DNA of 64,000 bases from Caballeronia sp. NK8 (GTDB lineage Bacteria; Pseudomonadota; Gammaproteobacteria; Burkholderiales; Burkholderiaceae): positions 2,046,001 to 2,110,000 of the forward strand of contig NZ_AP024322.1 in assembly GCF_018408855.1 (NCBI RefSeq). Direction: 5' to 3'. The notes beneath the pieces are model-generated. The model searched no databases, was not told the DNA's origin, and worked only from the letters and a program-made list of their open reading frames with translations. The position numbers and the translations under genes were made by a program. This document shows positions 28,246-37,564 of the stretch, piece by piece (positions within the stretch are counted from its first letter, which is position 1; every line of letters starts with the position of its first letter).

Positions 28246-28267
28246 AAATCTACAAACAAAGTTCTGT

Positions 28268-29968
28268 CTACGACAGAACCGGCTTAGTTACAACTAGTTT
28301 TCCAGCATGCACTTGCCGGTGGCAGTGCGGGTGAAGCAGCGCCCGGTTGGACAAGGCGTCAGTGCCACCATGCATCCGATATTCCAGATGATGGTCGTGC
28401 CAACCCGTTTCGTCCGTCAAGGCACAGCCACAATGCGCGCATAGCCCGCTTTGTGACAGATATAGCGCGGCCCACTGCTTCCGGTAACGCATCTGTTCCC
28501 ACATGCGCCCTTGCCGCAATGTCTCGCCATACTGCTCCCACTTCGGATCAAAAGGATTGAACTCGCCCTTGATCCTCGTGTGCCGTTTGATAGCTGTACC
28601 GCTAAGCTGGTACAGCTCATTCAGCCCCCAACTGCCGTCCTCGCGCTCCGTGCGAACGGCAAACACCCAATTCCGGGCACCAACAAAGTGAAAGTACTTC
28701 TGCTTCACCCATACAGCGCTCTTCTGCGGATGCCTCCGCTTCGACCACCGCCAGAGCTTCCGAAAGATCAGATGCTCCATCCGGCTGTACGTCTGCTTGG
28801 CCGAGACCGGACGGTGATACTGCGCCCATCCGCGCAACATCGGGTTCAGCAGTTGGACTAGATCCTCCTGCTTTACCGTTTTGTTGCCGCTGATCGTTTC
28901 CGCCACCTTGCGATAAAACGCTTGCGCGTTTTTCTTGCTCGGCTTGATGAGCAGCTTTCCCGAGTACTTCCGGAAATTCCACCCAAGGAAATCGAAGCCT
29001 TCGTCAATGTGGGTGACCCGCGTTTTCGCCTCTGACAGTTGCAAGCCTCGTACAGCAAGGAATGCTTCCACCCAAGGCCTGACCTCGTTTTCCAGAATCT
29101 CTTTCGAGTCTCCGGTGATCACGAAGTCATCCGCGTATCGCACCACATTCACTTTCAGCTTCTTTGCCTTTGCGATCCCGAATTTCGCACCGAGGTGCGC
29201 AATCAGTTCACGCTCCAGCCCGTTCAGCGTCACGTTTGCCAGCGTCGGGGAGATGATGCCTCCCTGCGGCGTACCGGCCTCAGTCGCCTGTAGCTGCCCC
29301 TTGTAAATCAGGCCAGCCTTCAACCACTTCCGAAGGACTTCCCTATCCATCGGGACATGTCGTTCCAGCCAATCATGGTTGATGTGGTCAAAGCAGCCTT
29401 TGATATCCGCTTCCAGTACCCATCGGGACGAATCCCTCCGGGACGTACAAGCTCGTACCTGACCCATAGCATCAGCCGTTGAACGATTGATCCGGAACCC
29501 ATACGAGTTCGGGTCGCTCGTCGACTCTGCTACCGGCTCCAAAGCCAGCAGATACAAGGCTTGCATCGCCCTGTCCCGCATGGTCGGAATGCCCAAAGGA
29601 CGCTCCTTTCCATTGGCCTTGGGGATAAAGACTCTCCGTAATGGCAAAGGTTTATATCCACGCCGCTTCAACCTGCCGATGGCTTCCCACCGGCTCTCAG
29701 GCGAGTCCCACAGTTCGCGATCGACTCCTGCCGTTCGCGCACCCTGGTTCTGCGTAACACGTCGTACCGCGTACAACTTTGCGGACAACATGCGGGTAAG
29801 CATCCGTTGCAAGGCTTTCACCCTGCGCCAGTCACCTTCCCGCGTCGCCTTCGCAATTCGAATCTGCATCCCTCTCACGTTCCGTTCAACCCGCCGCCAA
29901 TCGACGGCATTCCAGTTGGCAGGCGCGTGGGAAAGCGCAGATCCAGTCTTTCGACCAGATACTTTCAT
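28268..29968 (-). CDS. ltrA: Group II intron reverse transcriptase/maturase with HNH endonuclease
   Basis: This 566-residue intron-encoded protein aids splicing and retrohoming. RT blocks run from about 80 to 330, with the active-site YADD in VRYADDFVITG (about 270-280) and GTPQGGIISP upstream. The maturase X domain spans about 350-460. The C-terminus has an HNH nuclease: CxxC pairs CAHCG and HPHCH around HDHHLEYRMHGG. It starts with AGGAG 6 bp before the ATG. There are no internal stops, so it is likely functional. Confidence 0.96.
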   Translation of the reverse strand: MKVSGRKTGSALSHAPANWNAVDWRRVERNVRGMQIRIAKATREGDWRRVKALQRMLTRMLSAKLYAVRRVTQNQGARTAGVDRELWDSPESRWEAIGRLKRRGYKPLPLRRVFIPKANGKERPLGIPTMRDRAMQALYLLALEPVAESTSDPNSYGFRINRSTADAMGQVRACTSRRDSSRWVLEADIKGCFDHINHDWLERHVPMDREVLRKWLKAGLIYKGQLQATEAGTPQGGIISPTLANVTLNGLERELIAHLGAKFGIAKAKKLKVNVVRYADDFVITGDSKEILENEVRPWVEAFLAVRGLQLSEAKTRVTHIDEGFDFLGWNFRKYSGKLLIKPSKKNAQAFYRKVAETISGNKTVKQEDLVQLLNPMLRGWAQYHRPVSAKQTYSRMEHLIFRKLWRWSKRRHPQKSAVWVKQKYFHFVGARNWVFAVRTEREDGSWGLNELYQLSGTAIKRHTRIKGEFNPFDPKWEQYGETLRQGRMWEQMRYRKQWAALYLSQSGLCAHCGCALTDETGWHDHHLEYRMHGGTDALSNRALLHPHCHRQVHAGKLVVTKPVLS

Positions 29969-31101
29969 GCTGCTCTCCTACTTGGAAAAGGTCCCCAGGC
30001 AGAAGGCGCATCTCCCCCAGAGGGGCAGACACACCCCTCTGGGGAACAACAGACACCTCAATAGGAGCGCGCACGCCCCTATCTCGGACAAACACCTCAG
30101 TACGGGAGCATGCACCCGCACCTGACCAAGTTACAGAGGGTAGTCAGCCGCCTTGCGACGGTAGACCAGACGGAAGTCTGCCCGCTTTCGCGTGGGATAA
30201 TGTCTCAACCCCTATCCGTGCCATTACAGCCCGGCATTCGCTTTTTCCGTCCTCCCATACCCGCATGATCAACAACGTTCCTTACGGTTCGTCTGCCAGC
30301 CGCACAGCGCTGGCGACCATACGGGCTTACCACGTTCCCGGCATGTCACACGACTGACGTAGGTTCTGCCTATCCCCCGGTGGTGCTGTGACGACGTAGC
30401 CCAAATTCTAAGTGGGCTATCCGACCACCTACCGTTTTGGTTAGAGCCCGATGATTCAAGCAGCTTTAGCTCCTCACTGGTAACGAGGTTTATCAGCAGT
30501 TCACTTACATTAACCCTATCAGCCAGCCTAGCTCCTCAACCCCCTTGCTGCTGGGAGTCTCCGAACAGTCCCCTCACGGGAACGGTTCGCCCGATACGTC
30601 TGGGGGCTACATTGTCCGAGGAGCTTCACACCCCACCGTTGCCAGTGACGCATGTCCTCGTAGGCTACTGCTGGTCGTACAGCAGGTTCACTGCCCTCCC
30701 CTAAACAGCAGGTCGGGCCGAACAATGACATCCCGAGCTTTCGCTCGTATCGTGTAGCGGGTTCACCACACTAGGCGGCGAACGCTGCAAACAACACTCC
30801 GCTTTGTCAGCGGAAGTGAAGCCGCTGACTGGGCGGAATCTGGTGGTAACCAGACTAATGCAAAACGTTCCACGGCCAAGCTGCGCCGCGGTTCGTTCCA
30901 ACCAGGAAGTGGCCGAAACCACCCCTACTACAAGGGCGCGGCCCACAAGGGGGCCGCCTGCGGAGGGTAGAGCGACCAAGACCGAAGTCTCAGGCGATAT
31001 CCCTCTAGTCGATGCCTCTTAACGCGAGGCCCACGGACACGAGCGTGCGTGTCGCACTAGAATCGCCAGTTTAGAACATTACGCCGCGCGCCTTCCTCCT
31101 C

Positions 31102-32259
31102 ATGATTACGCATCCAGCCGCACCGGAACTCGCCTGCGACATCTTCTGCGCGGTCGTCGACAACTTCGGCGACATCGGCGTGTGCTGGCGGCTCGCGCGG
31201 CAATTGCGCGCCGAGCACGGCTGGCGCGTGCGGCTTTTCGTCGACGATCTGACGGTGTTCCACGCGCTCTGCCCCGCCGTCGATGCAACGCTCGCGCGCC
31301 AGGAAGCCATGGGCGTGGCGATCGAGCACTGGCGCGAACCCGCCCACGCGGGCGACACGCTCGCCATCGCGGATGTCGTCATCGAAGCGTTCGCCTGCGA
31401 ACTTCCGCACGCGTACATCACCGCGATGGCGCGGCGCGATCCGAAGCCTGTGTGGGTCAATCTCGAATATCTGAGCGGCGAAGACTGGGTCGCGGATTTC
31501 CATCTGCGGCCGTCGCCGCATCCGCGCTATCCGCTCGAAAAGAGCTTCTTTTTTCCTGGGCTCGGCAAAGGCACGGGCGGCGTGCTGAAAGAGCACGATC
31601 TCGATGCGCGTCGCGAGCGCTTCGATGCGGCGGCGTGGTGGCGCGAGCGTGTCGGCATCGAGCGGCCAGGCGCAGAGCAGACGGTCGTGTCGCTCTTCGC
31701 GTATGAAAATCCGGCGGTGGACGCGCTGCTCGCACAATGGCGCGACGGCGCTGCGCCGGTCGTGCTGCTCGTGCCCGAAGGCCGTATCTCCGGCGCGCTC
31801 GCCCGCTTTTTCGGTCTGCCGAGGTTCGCGGCCGGCATGTCGGCGCGCGCCGGCGCGCTGGAGGCGCACGCGCTCGGCTTCGTCGAACAGCCTCGTTTCG
31901 ACGAACTGCTCTGGGCCGCCGACGTCAATTTCGTGCGCGGCGAGGATTCCTTCGTGCGCGCGCAATGGGCGGGCAAACCGTTCGTCTGGCACATCTACCC
32001 GCAAGCCGACGACGCTCATTTGCCCAAGCTCGACGCCGCGCTCGCGCATTACACGCACACGCTCGACGCGCCCTCGCGCGACGCGGTCACACGCTTCTGG
32101 CACGCATGGAATGGCGCGGGCGTGCCGGACTGGGCGGCGTTCTGGGGCCATCGGCCGGCGCTTGAGACGCGCGCGGCGCGCTGGGCCTTCGAGCTGGCCG
32201 GCATCGGCGATCTGGCGGGCAATCTCGTCGCTCATGCCGCCTCGCGCATGGCTCGATGA
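31102..32259 (+). CDS. earP: EF-P arginine rhamnosyltransferase EarP
   Basis: This 385-residue GT-B glycosyltransferase (GT104) transfers rhamnose from dTDP-L-rhamnose to Arg32 of elongation factor P. The family signature DNFGDIGVCWRLARQL (about 21-36) is at the N-terminus; the conserved Asp there acts in catalysis. The C-terminal domain has RGEDSFVRAQWAGKPFVWHIY. It lies 266 bp upstream of its substrate gene efp. No Shine-Dalgarno is visible before the ATG, and the group II intron ends 44 bp upstream. Confidence 0.96.
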   Translation: MITHPAAPELACDIFCAVVDNFGDIGVCWRLARQLRAEHGWRVRLFVDDLTVFHALCPAVDATLARQEAMGVAIEHWREPAHAGDTLAIADVVIEAFACELPHAYITAMARRDPKPVWVNLEYLSGEDWVADFHLRPSPHPRYPLEKSFFFPGLGKGTGGVLKEHDLDARRERFDAAAWWRERVGIERPGAEQTVVSLFAYENPAVDALLAQWRDGAAPVVLLVPEGRISGALARFFGLPRFAAGMSARAGALEAHALGFVEQPRFDELLWAADVNFVRGEDSFVRAQWAGKPFVWHIYPQADDAHLPKLDAALAHYTHTLDAPSRDAVTRFWHAWNGAGVPDWAAFWGHRPALETRAARWAFELAGIGDLAGNLVAHAASRMAR

Positions 32260-32319
32260 ATCATGCGCCGCCACGTTTCGCCAGCACTGACCGACTGGCC
32301 AAATAAGCAAAAACTCAGT

Positions 32320-32325
32320 TAAAAT
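32320..32325 (+). promoter_or_regulatory. Candidate -10 box (TAAAAT) for efp
   Basis: TAAAAT lies in an AT-rich patch in the earP-efp gap, about 200 bp before the efp ATG. No strong -35 is seen. It would give efp its own promoter, with a leader containing a 9-bp hairpin (32438-32446 with 32460-32468). Confidence 0.4.
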
Positions 32326-32525
32326 AAGCGGTTATCCGAGAAAGCAGGTCGCAGTTCCGGCATCGCCAACATTGCGCCGCGCAAATCAGATTGAGTCAGC
32401 CCGAGGGCGAGTCCCTCGCGCAGGAACTCTCGCGCGGCGGCGGCAGCAAAACCGAGACACTGCCGCCGTCCGATCGATTCATTCCAGGCATTCAAGCCAA
32501 ATCCATTCGTACAGGACCCAGTTTT

Positions 32526-33083
32526 ATGAAGACCGCACAAGAACTCCGCGTCGGCAACGTCGTCATGATCGGCAGCGATGCCATGGTCGTGCAGCGCGCC
32601 GAGTACAACAAGTCGGGCCGCAACTCCGCGGTCGTGAAGATGAAGTTCAAGAACCTGCTGACGGCCGCCGGCATGGAAACCGTGTACAAGGCGGACGACA
32701 AGTTCGACGTCGTCATGCTCGACCGCAAGGAAGTCACGTACTCGTACTTCGCAGACCCGATGTACGTCTTCATGGACGCCGACTACAACCAGTTCGAAGT
32801 CGAAGCCGAAATGATGGGCGATGCGCTCAACTACCTCGAAGACGGCATGGCTTGCGAAGTCGTGTTCTACAACGAGAAGGCCATTTCGGTCGAACTGCCG
32901 ACCACGCTGGTTCGCGAGATCGTCTACACGGAACCCGCGGTGAAGGGCGACACGTCGTCGGGCAAGGTGCTGAAGACCGCCAAGCTGAACACCGGTTTCG
33001 AACTGCAAGTGCCGCTCTTCTGCAATATCGGCGACAAGATCGAAATCGACACCCGCACCAACGAATATCGCAGCCGCGCGTAA
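32526..33083 (+). CDS. efp: Elongation factor P
   Basis: This 185-residue factor rescues ribosomes stalled at polyproline motifs. KOW-like domain I carries the modification loop with Arg32 in [11 protein letters not shown] (residues 28-38), the residue rhamnosylated by EarP, in place of the lysine used in E. coli. OB domains II and III follow, ending [17 protein letters not shown]. The start is ATG at 32526 ([10 protein letters not shown]). It is followed by a terminator. Confidence 0.98.
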   Translation: MKTAQELRVGNVVMIGSDAMVVQRAEYNKSGRNSAVVKMKFKNLLTAAGMETVYKADDKFDVVMLDRKEVTYSYFADPMYVFMDADYNQFEVEAEMMGDALNYLEDGMACEVVFYNEKAISVELPTTLVREIVYTEPAVKGDTSSGKVLKTAKLNTGFELQVPLFCNIGDKIEIDTRTNEYRSRA

Positions 33084-33142
33084 GCCTTACGACACTGCAC
33101 CGTAAGCGCAGCGGCTCGTACCACGCCGCTCACGCTGACATC

Positions 33143-33175
33143 GAAAAAGCGCCCCATCGCGGGCGCTTTTTCTTT
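33143..33175 (+). terminator. Rho-independent terminator of efp
   Basis: The stem GAAAAAGCGCCC/GGGCGCTTTTTC around CATCGC ends in TTTTTCTTTT. It starts 60 bp after the efp stop. Confidence 0.88.
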
Positions 33176-33348
33176 TGCATGAATTTTTTGACAAATTCAG
33201 GCAAACTTTACCGCTCCCTCCCCGTTTAATGCGGATGCCGACGGTCGCCTGCCTCGGCGCGGGACCGACGCTGATCGCATACATCGGAAAAATTAACTGC
33301 GTGGCACGATTTCTGCTCGGTCAGGCAGATCAATATTTCGGAACCGAC

Positions 33349-33693
33349 ATGCACAGCGCGCCTTTCATCCGAAGCAGGCTTCTGATCGCCGCCGCGCTCG
33401 CGGCGGCGGCCCTGGCTTTCACCGGAGGCTGCAAGTCGACGCCTGCTCCGTCGGCCGCCAACGCGGGCGGCGAAATCGCCAGCGACGACGCAACGCTGGC
33501 TGCGCGCGTGAAAAGCGCGCTCGTCGCGGATCCGGAATTGAAGGCCTTGCCGATGAGCGTAGCGACGTATCGAGGTGTCGTGCAACTGTCGGGATACGTG
33601 AATTCGGAGGGTCAGATTCAGAAAGCGCTTGCCGTGACGCGAGGCGTTCCGGGCGTGCAATCCGTCAGCAACGATCTGCACATCCGGCAATGA
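33349..33693 (+). CDS. BON-domain lipoprotein
   Basis: A 114-residue protein with a signal peptide whose lipobox reads FTGGC (Cys at about 28), then a short Ala/Ser-rich linker. One BON domain follows (about 50-112), with the family pattern LAARVKSALVADPEL and GVVQLSGYVNSEGQ ending VQSVSNDLHI. BON proteins bind phospholipids and occur in periplasmic stress proteins such as OsmY. ATG at 33349 is chosen because it gives a proper signal peptide. Confidence 0.9.
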   Translation: MHSAPFIRSRLLIAAALAAAALAFTGGCKSTPAPSAANAGGEIASDDATLAARVKSALVADPELKALPMSVATYRGVVQLSGYVNSEGQIQKALAVTRGVPGVQSVSNDLHIRQ

Positions 33694-33852
33694 AGCGCTC
33701 GCGGCGAAAGATAACGAACGAGTGACGCAGAACAAAAACCGCAGCGGGGCACGCGCCAGACGCCGGAACGAGGCGACGTTTCCCGCTTACGACACGCTCG
33801 AGCCCCAGGAGGGGACGGCGCATTACAGTCCACTTTGATACGTTGGTCCGCC

Positions 33853-35250
33853 ATGCCACACGCACTGATTGTCGAAGACGATCCCAATAGCCTCTCCGGC
33901 CTGTCCGCGATCCTCACGGCAGACGGCTTTTCCGTCGATACCGCGACGACGCTCGCCGAGGCGCGCTCCGCACTGACGCGCTTCATCCCCGATGTCGTGC
34001 TGATCGACCTGAACCTGCCGGACGGCAGCGGGCTCGACCTGCTGCCGAGCCTGCCTTCGCAACCGCCCGATGGCGCATTACCCGTCATCGTGATGACCGG
34101 TAACGCGACGGTCGAAAGCGCGATCGAAGGCTTGCGGCACGGCATCTGGGACTATCTGCTGAAGCCGGTGAACATTCCGCGTCTGCGCAGCCTGCTCGCG
34201 CGCATTCCGCGACCGTACGAGCTCACGGAGGAAGTCCAGGCGCTGCGCTCGACGCTGCGCGAACTTGGCCATTTCGGCGACATGATCGGACGCAGCGCGG
34301 CCATGCAGCACGTCTACGATCTGATCGAGCACACTGCGCCGACCGAAGCCGCCGTGATGATCTGCGGCGAGCCGGGCACGGGCAAGAAGATCGCCGCGCG
34401 CACGATTCATCAATTGAGCCGGCGTCGCAAGGGCCCGTTCATCACGTTCGACTGCTCCGCGCAGCGCACTGCCGCCGACGGCTCGCAGCGCTCGATGGAA
34501 AGCGTGCTGTTCGGCCACGAGCGCAACGCGTTCGCGGGCGCGGAGAATCGCGAGCCGGGCCTGCTCGAACAGGCCGGCGGCGGCACGCTGTTCCTCGATC
34601 AGATCGATTCGCTGCCGTCTGCGCAACAGGAAGCGCTGTTGCGCGCGCTCGATTCGCAAACCTTCATGCGTGTCGGCGGCAGCAACCGCATCATGACGGA
34701 CTTCCGGCTCATCGCCGCGTCCCGCATGCCGATGCGCGAGGCGGTCGCGAGCGGCGCGATGCGCGAGGACCTGTTCCAGCGTCTGTCGGCTTCGTCGATC
34801 ATGCTGCCGCCGCTGCGCGAACGCGACGACGATATCGCGTTGATCGCGGAAACGCTCGTCGACGAACTGAATCGCGAGAATCATATCGCCGGGATCACGA
34901 GCGGGTCACCGAAGCGCATCAGTCCGGCGTTCATCCGCGAGTGCATCGTCAACGAATGGCCGGGCAATGTGCGCGAGATGCGCGAGCGGGTGAGACGCGC
35001 TTATCACGCGTCGGGCGAGACGATCGAGACGCTGCGCGTGGATGAACCGGGCGGCCTCGGCGGACGCGGGCTGAACGGCAGCAGCGTGCAGGTGACGGTG
35101 GGAACCGCGCTCGCGGATGTCGAGGATATGCTGATTCGTGCGACGCTCGAAGCGGTCGGAGGCACGCGGCATCGTGCGGCGACGCTGCTCGGCATCAGTC
35201 CGAAGACGCTCTATAACAAGTTGCAGAGGATGAAGCTGGAATCGTCGTGA
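33853..35250 (+). CDS. NtrC-type response regulator with altered sigma54/ATPase motifs
   Basis: A 465-residue protein. The receiver domain (1-115) has intact D52 (IDLNLPDG), T82 and K104. The AAA+ domain (140-380) keeps Walker A GEPGTGKK (172-179) and arginine-finger region MREDLFQRL (303-311). However, the GAFTGA sigma54-contact loop reads NAFAGA (225-230), Walker B ends FLDQ instead of FLDE (Q250), and sensor I reads ASR instead of ATN. A Fis-type helix-turn-helix ends the protein (about 425-460). It may regulate sigma70 promoters or bind DNA passively. No partner kinase lies next to it. Confidence 0.9.
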   Translation: MPHALIVEDDPNSLSGLSAILTADGFSVDTATTLAEARSALTRFIPDVVLIDLNLPDGSGLDLLPSLPSQPPDGALPVIVMTGNATVESAIEGLRHGIWDYLLKPVNIPRLRSLLARIPRPYELTEEVQALRSTLRELGHFGDMIGRSAAMQHVYDLIEHTAPTEAAVMICGEPGTGKKIAARTIHQLSRRRKGPFITFDCSAQRTAADGSQRSMESVLFGHERNAFAGAENREPGLLEQAGGGTLFLDQIDSLPSAQQEALLRALDSQTFMRVGGSNRIMTDFRLIAASRMPMREAVASGAMREDLFQRLSASSIMLPPLRERDDDIALIAETLVDELNRENHIAGITSGSPKRISPAFIRECIVNEWPGNVREMRERVRRAYHASGETIETLRVDEPGGLGGRGLNGSSVQVTVGTALADVEDMLIRATLEAVGGTRHRAATLLGISPKTLYNKLQRMKLESS

Positions 35251-35269
35251 TGGGCGGCTCCAGTTAGAA

Positions 35270-35296
35270 AAAAAGCCACGGTCTCCGTGGCTTTTT
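35270..35296. terminator. Bidirectional rho-independent terminator
   Basis: AAAAAGCCACGG/CCGTGGCTTTTT around TCT has a T-run on each strand. It sits between the convergent regulator and nagZ ends, so it can serve both. Confidence 0.88.
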
Positions 35297-35308
35297 CGTT
35301 CAGCACGC

Positions 35309-36346
35309 TCAGCCGAGCATCTCCTTGACGAGCGCCCGCGCCGCCTGATAGTCGGCATGCCCCTGCAACTTGCTCCACCGCAACGCCTTCCCACGCGGTT
35401 GCATCTGCCGAACACGCTGCATGGAAGCCTTCGACGGCGTGTAACGCAACTGCTCGAGCACCTTACCCGCCTCGTCCGGCTGATTGCAGATCAGCACCAC
35501 ATCGCAACCCGCCTTGAGCGCCGCCGTCGCAGCCTCCGTCAGCGTGCCGCCCGCACGCGCCGCTTCCATCGACAGATCGTCGCTGAAGATCGCGCCATGG
35601 AAGCCGAGCTTGCCGCGCAAGACGTCCTGCAGCCAGATGCGCGAGAAACCAGCGGGCTTGTCGTCGACCTGCGTGTAGATTACGTGCGCCGGAATCACCG
35701 ACGCCAGCGACATGCCGAGCCAGTCGTACGGACGCACGTCGGCGGCGAGAATTTCGTCGAGCGGGCGATCGTCGGTCGGCAGCGCGACGTGCGAATCGGC
35801 TTCGGCAAAGCCGTGTCCCGGAAAGTGCTTGCCGCAGTTCGCCATGCCGGCGAGCGCGAGGCCGTGATTCAGGCTCTTGGCGAGCATCGTCACGACGCGC
35901 GGGTCGCTGTGCAGCGCGCGATCGCCGATCACCTTCGACTGTCCGTAGTTCAGGTCGAGCACCGGCGTGAAGCTCATGTCGATGCCGCACGCGCGCAACT
36001 CCGCCGCGAGCACGTAGCCGAACGCGGTCGCGGCCTTGGTCGCGGCGAGCACGTCGCGGTCCCACAGCTCGCCCAGCTTGCCCGGCGCGGGCAGCACGGT
36101 GAAGCCGTCGGTGCGAAAGCGCTGCACCCGCCCGCCCTCGTGATCGACGGCGATCAGGATGTCGTCACGCACCGCGCGGATCGCATCGGTCAGCGCGACG
36201 AGTTGGGCGCGGTCCTCGAAATGCCGCGCGAAAAGAATAATGCCGCCGGTCATCGGATGCACGATGCGCTCGATATCCGCATCGGTCAGCTTCGTGCCGG
36301 CGACGTCGAACATGACGGGCCCGGGAGTGCGTTTCATCGGATTCAA
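35309..36346 (-). CDS. nagZ: Beta-N-acetylhexosaminidase NagZ
   Basis: A 345-residue GH3 enzyme that removes N-acetylglucosamine from anhydro-muropeptides during cell-wall recycling. Key signatures are the DHEGGRVQRF loop (about 63-72), GKHFPGHG with the catalytic His (about 165-172) and the nucleophile Asp in FSDDLSMEAA (about 247-256). ATG at 36337 (MKRTPGP) is a possible alternative start. It is the last gene of the lepA-to-nagZ run, directly after acpS. Confidence 0.96.
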   Translation of the reverse strand: MNPMKRTPGPVMFDVAGTKLTDADIERIVHPMTGGIILFARHFEDRAQLVALTDAIRAVRDDILIAVDHEGGRVQRFRTDGFTVLPAPGKLGELWDRDVLAATKAATAFGYVLAAELRACGIDMSFTPVLDLNYGQSKVIGDRALHSDPRVVTMLAKSLNHGLALAGMANCGKHFPGHGFAEADSHVALPTDDRPLDEILAADVRPYDWLGMSLASVIPAHVIYTQVDDKPAGFSRIWLQDVLRGKLGFHGAIFSDDLSMEAARAGGTLTEAATAALKAGCDVVLICNQPDEAGKVLEQLRYTPSKASMQRVRQMQPRGKALRWSKLQGHADYQAARALVKEMLG

Positions 36347-36376
36347 TTGGCTTTCTTGTGCGTTGATTGATTGAAT

Positions 36377-36781
36377 TCAGGTGCGATCGGGCACTTCCGC
36401 GATCACGAACGACACCGCGTAGTCGCGTTCGTCGCTCACCGTGACCTTCGCGGTGATGCCGCGTTGCGCGAGCCAGTCGGCCAGTTCGCCGGATGCGGCG
36501 ATCATCGGCTTGCCGCTCGGCTCGTTGAGGGTTTGCAGCGCGCGCCAGGTCATCGGCCAGCGCATGCCGAGGCCGATCGCCTTCGAGAAGGCTTCCTTGG
36601 CCGAAAAGCGCGTCGCGAGAAACGCGATCCCGCGCACTTCCGAGCGCGCGTTGCGCGCGTGATAGATGCGCAATTCGTCGGGTCCGAGCACCTTTTCGGC
36701 GAACCGCCCTTTCGTGCGTTTCATCACCGCCGCAACGCGGCTCACCTGCACGACGTCCGTGCCGATTCCGTAGATCGCCAT
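36377..36781 (-). CDS. acpS: Holo-[acyl-carrier-protein] synthase
   Basis: A 134-residue enzyme that attaches 4'-phosphopantetheine to ACP. The magnesium-binding Asp is in [13 protein letters not shown] (D8) and the catalytic Glu in [15 protein letters not shown]. Its substrate gene acpP lies 13 kb away in this window. It starts 9 bp after the pdxJ stop, as in E. coli. Confidence 0.97.
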   Translation of the reverse strand: MAIYGIGTDVVQVSRVAAVMKRTKGRFAEKVLGPDELRIYHARNARSEVRGIAFLATRFSAKEAFSKAIGLGMRWPMTWRALQTLNEPSGKPMIAASGELADWLAQRGITAKVTVSDERDYAVSFVIAEVPDRT

Positions 36782-36790
36782 GACGTGCGC

Positions 36791-37564
36791 TCAGCGTGCG
36801 TGGATCGACGCGAGACGCGACGCGACCATGATCGCCTTCATCTCGCGCACGGCGTTGTCCCAGCCTGCGAAGATCGAATGCGCGACGATCGCGTGCCCGA
36901 TATTCAGCTCGACGATGCCCGGCAGCGCGGCGATCGCCTGCACGTTCGTGTAGTGCAGGCCGTGCCCGGCGTTGACCTTCAGCCCGAGCGCGTTGCCGAA
37001 ATCGACGCTCGCCGCGACGCGCTCGAACTCGCGCTGCTGTTCGGCTTCATCGTGCGCTTCGGCATACCGGCCCGTGTGCAGCTCGATGACGGGCGCGCCC
37101 GCTTCGTGCGCGGCGCGAATCTGCGTCTCGTCCGGATCGATGAAAAGCGAAACGCGCGCGCCCGCATCGGCGAGTTGCCTGCACGCGGCCTTCACTTCCT
37201 CGAACTGACCCGCGACATCGAGGCCGCCTTCGGTCGTCACTTCCTGGCGCTTTTCCGGCACGAGGCAGACATCGTGCGGCCTGATCTCGCAGGCGATGTC
37301 GAGCATCTCGCGCGTCACCGCGCATTCGAGATTCATGCGCGTCTTGAGCAGCGGCCGCAGCGTGCGCACATCGGCATCGACGATATGGCGGCGATCCTCG
37401 CGCAAGTGCAGCGTGATGACGTCGGCGCCCGCTTCCTCGGCGGCGAGCGCCGCGCGGATCGGATCGGGATAGGACGTGCCGCGCGCATTGCGCAAGGTGG
37501 CGACGTGATCGATGTTCACGCCCAGATCGATCACGCTCGTAGGCGACGAGAGAAAGAAGCTCAT
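36791..37564 (-). CDS. pdxJ: Pyridoxine 5'-phosphate synthase
   Basis: A 257-residue TIM-barrel enzyme that condenses 1-deoxyxylulose-5-phosphate with 3-amino-2-oxopropyl phosphate, the last ring-forming step of vitamin B6 synthesis. Signatures: [16 protein letters not shown] (about 14-29), [10 protein letters not shown] and the C-terminal GHGLHYTNV plus [10 protein letters not shown]. Its ATG overlaps the recO stop by four bases (ATGA). Confidence 0.97.
   Translation of the reverse strand: MSFFLSSPTSVIDLGVNIDHVATLRNARGTSYPDPIRAALAAEEAGADVITLHLREDRRHIVDADVRTLRPLLKTRMNLECAVTREMLDIACEIRPHDVCLVPEKRQEVTTEGGLDVAGQFEEVKAACRQLADAGARVSLFIDPDETQIRAAHEAGAPVIELHTGRYAEAHDEAEQQREFERVAASVDFGNALGLKVNAGHGLHYTNVQAIAALPGIVELNIGHAIVAHSIFAGWDNAVREMKAIMVASRLASIHAR

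Larger units (their letters stand above)
28171..31057 (-). mobile_element. Complete group II intron (2887 bp) with a maturase ORF
   Basis: On the minus strand the 5' end is GTGCGACACG (31057 downward) and the 3' end is CTACCCGAC, finishing at 28171. Domain V is 28212-28245. Domain VI (28172-28211) has a GCAA-capped stem with a bulged branch A seven bases from the 3' end. EBS1 (TAGAAT, reverse complement of about 30405-30410) pairs with IBS1 ATTCTA in the 5' exon (31058-31063). EBS2 (CGCCAG, reverse complement of 30310-30315) pairs with IBS2 CTGGCG (31064-31069). The intron lies between divergent earP and uvrC, in the uvrC orientation. All expected parts are present, so it may be active. The intron class is not certain; the ORF looks chloroplast-like (CL1) with an HNH domain. 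Confidence 0.92.

Noticed and set aside
26039..28297. 752-codon plus-strand frame over uvrC
   Set aside because: Shadow of uvrC; it also runs into the intron end, which a real conserved gene would not.
29969..31056. Small open frames inside the intron upstream of the maturase
   Set aside because: This is the ribozyme domain I-IV RNA; the frames are short and lack ribosome sites.
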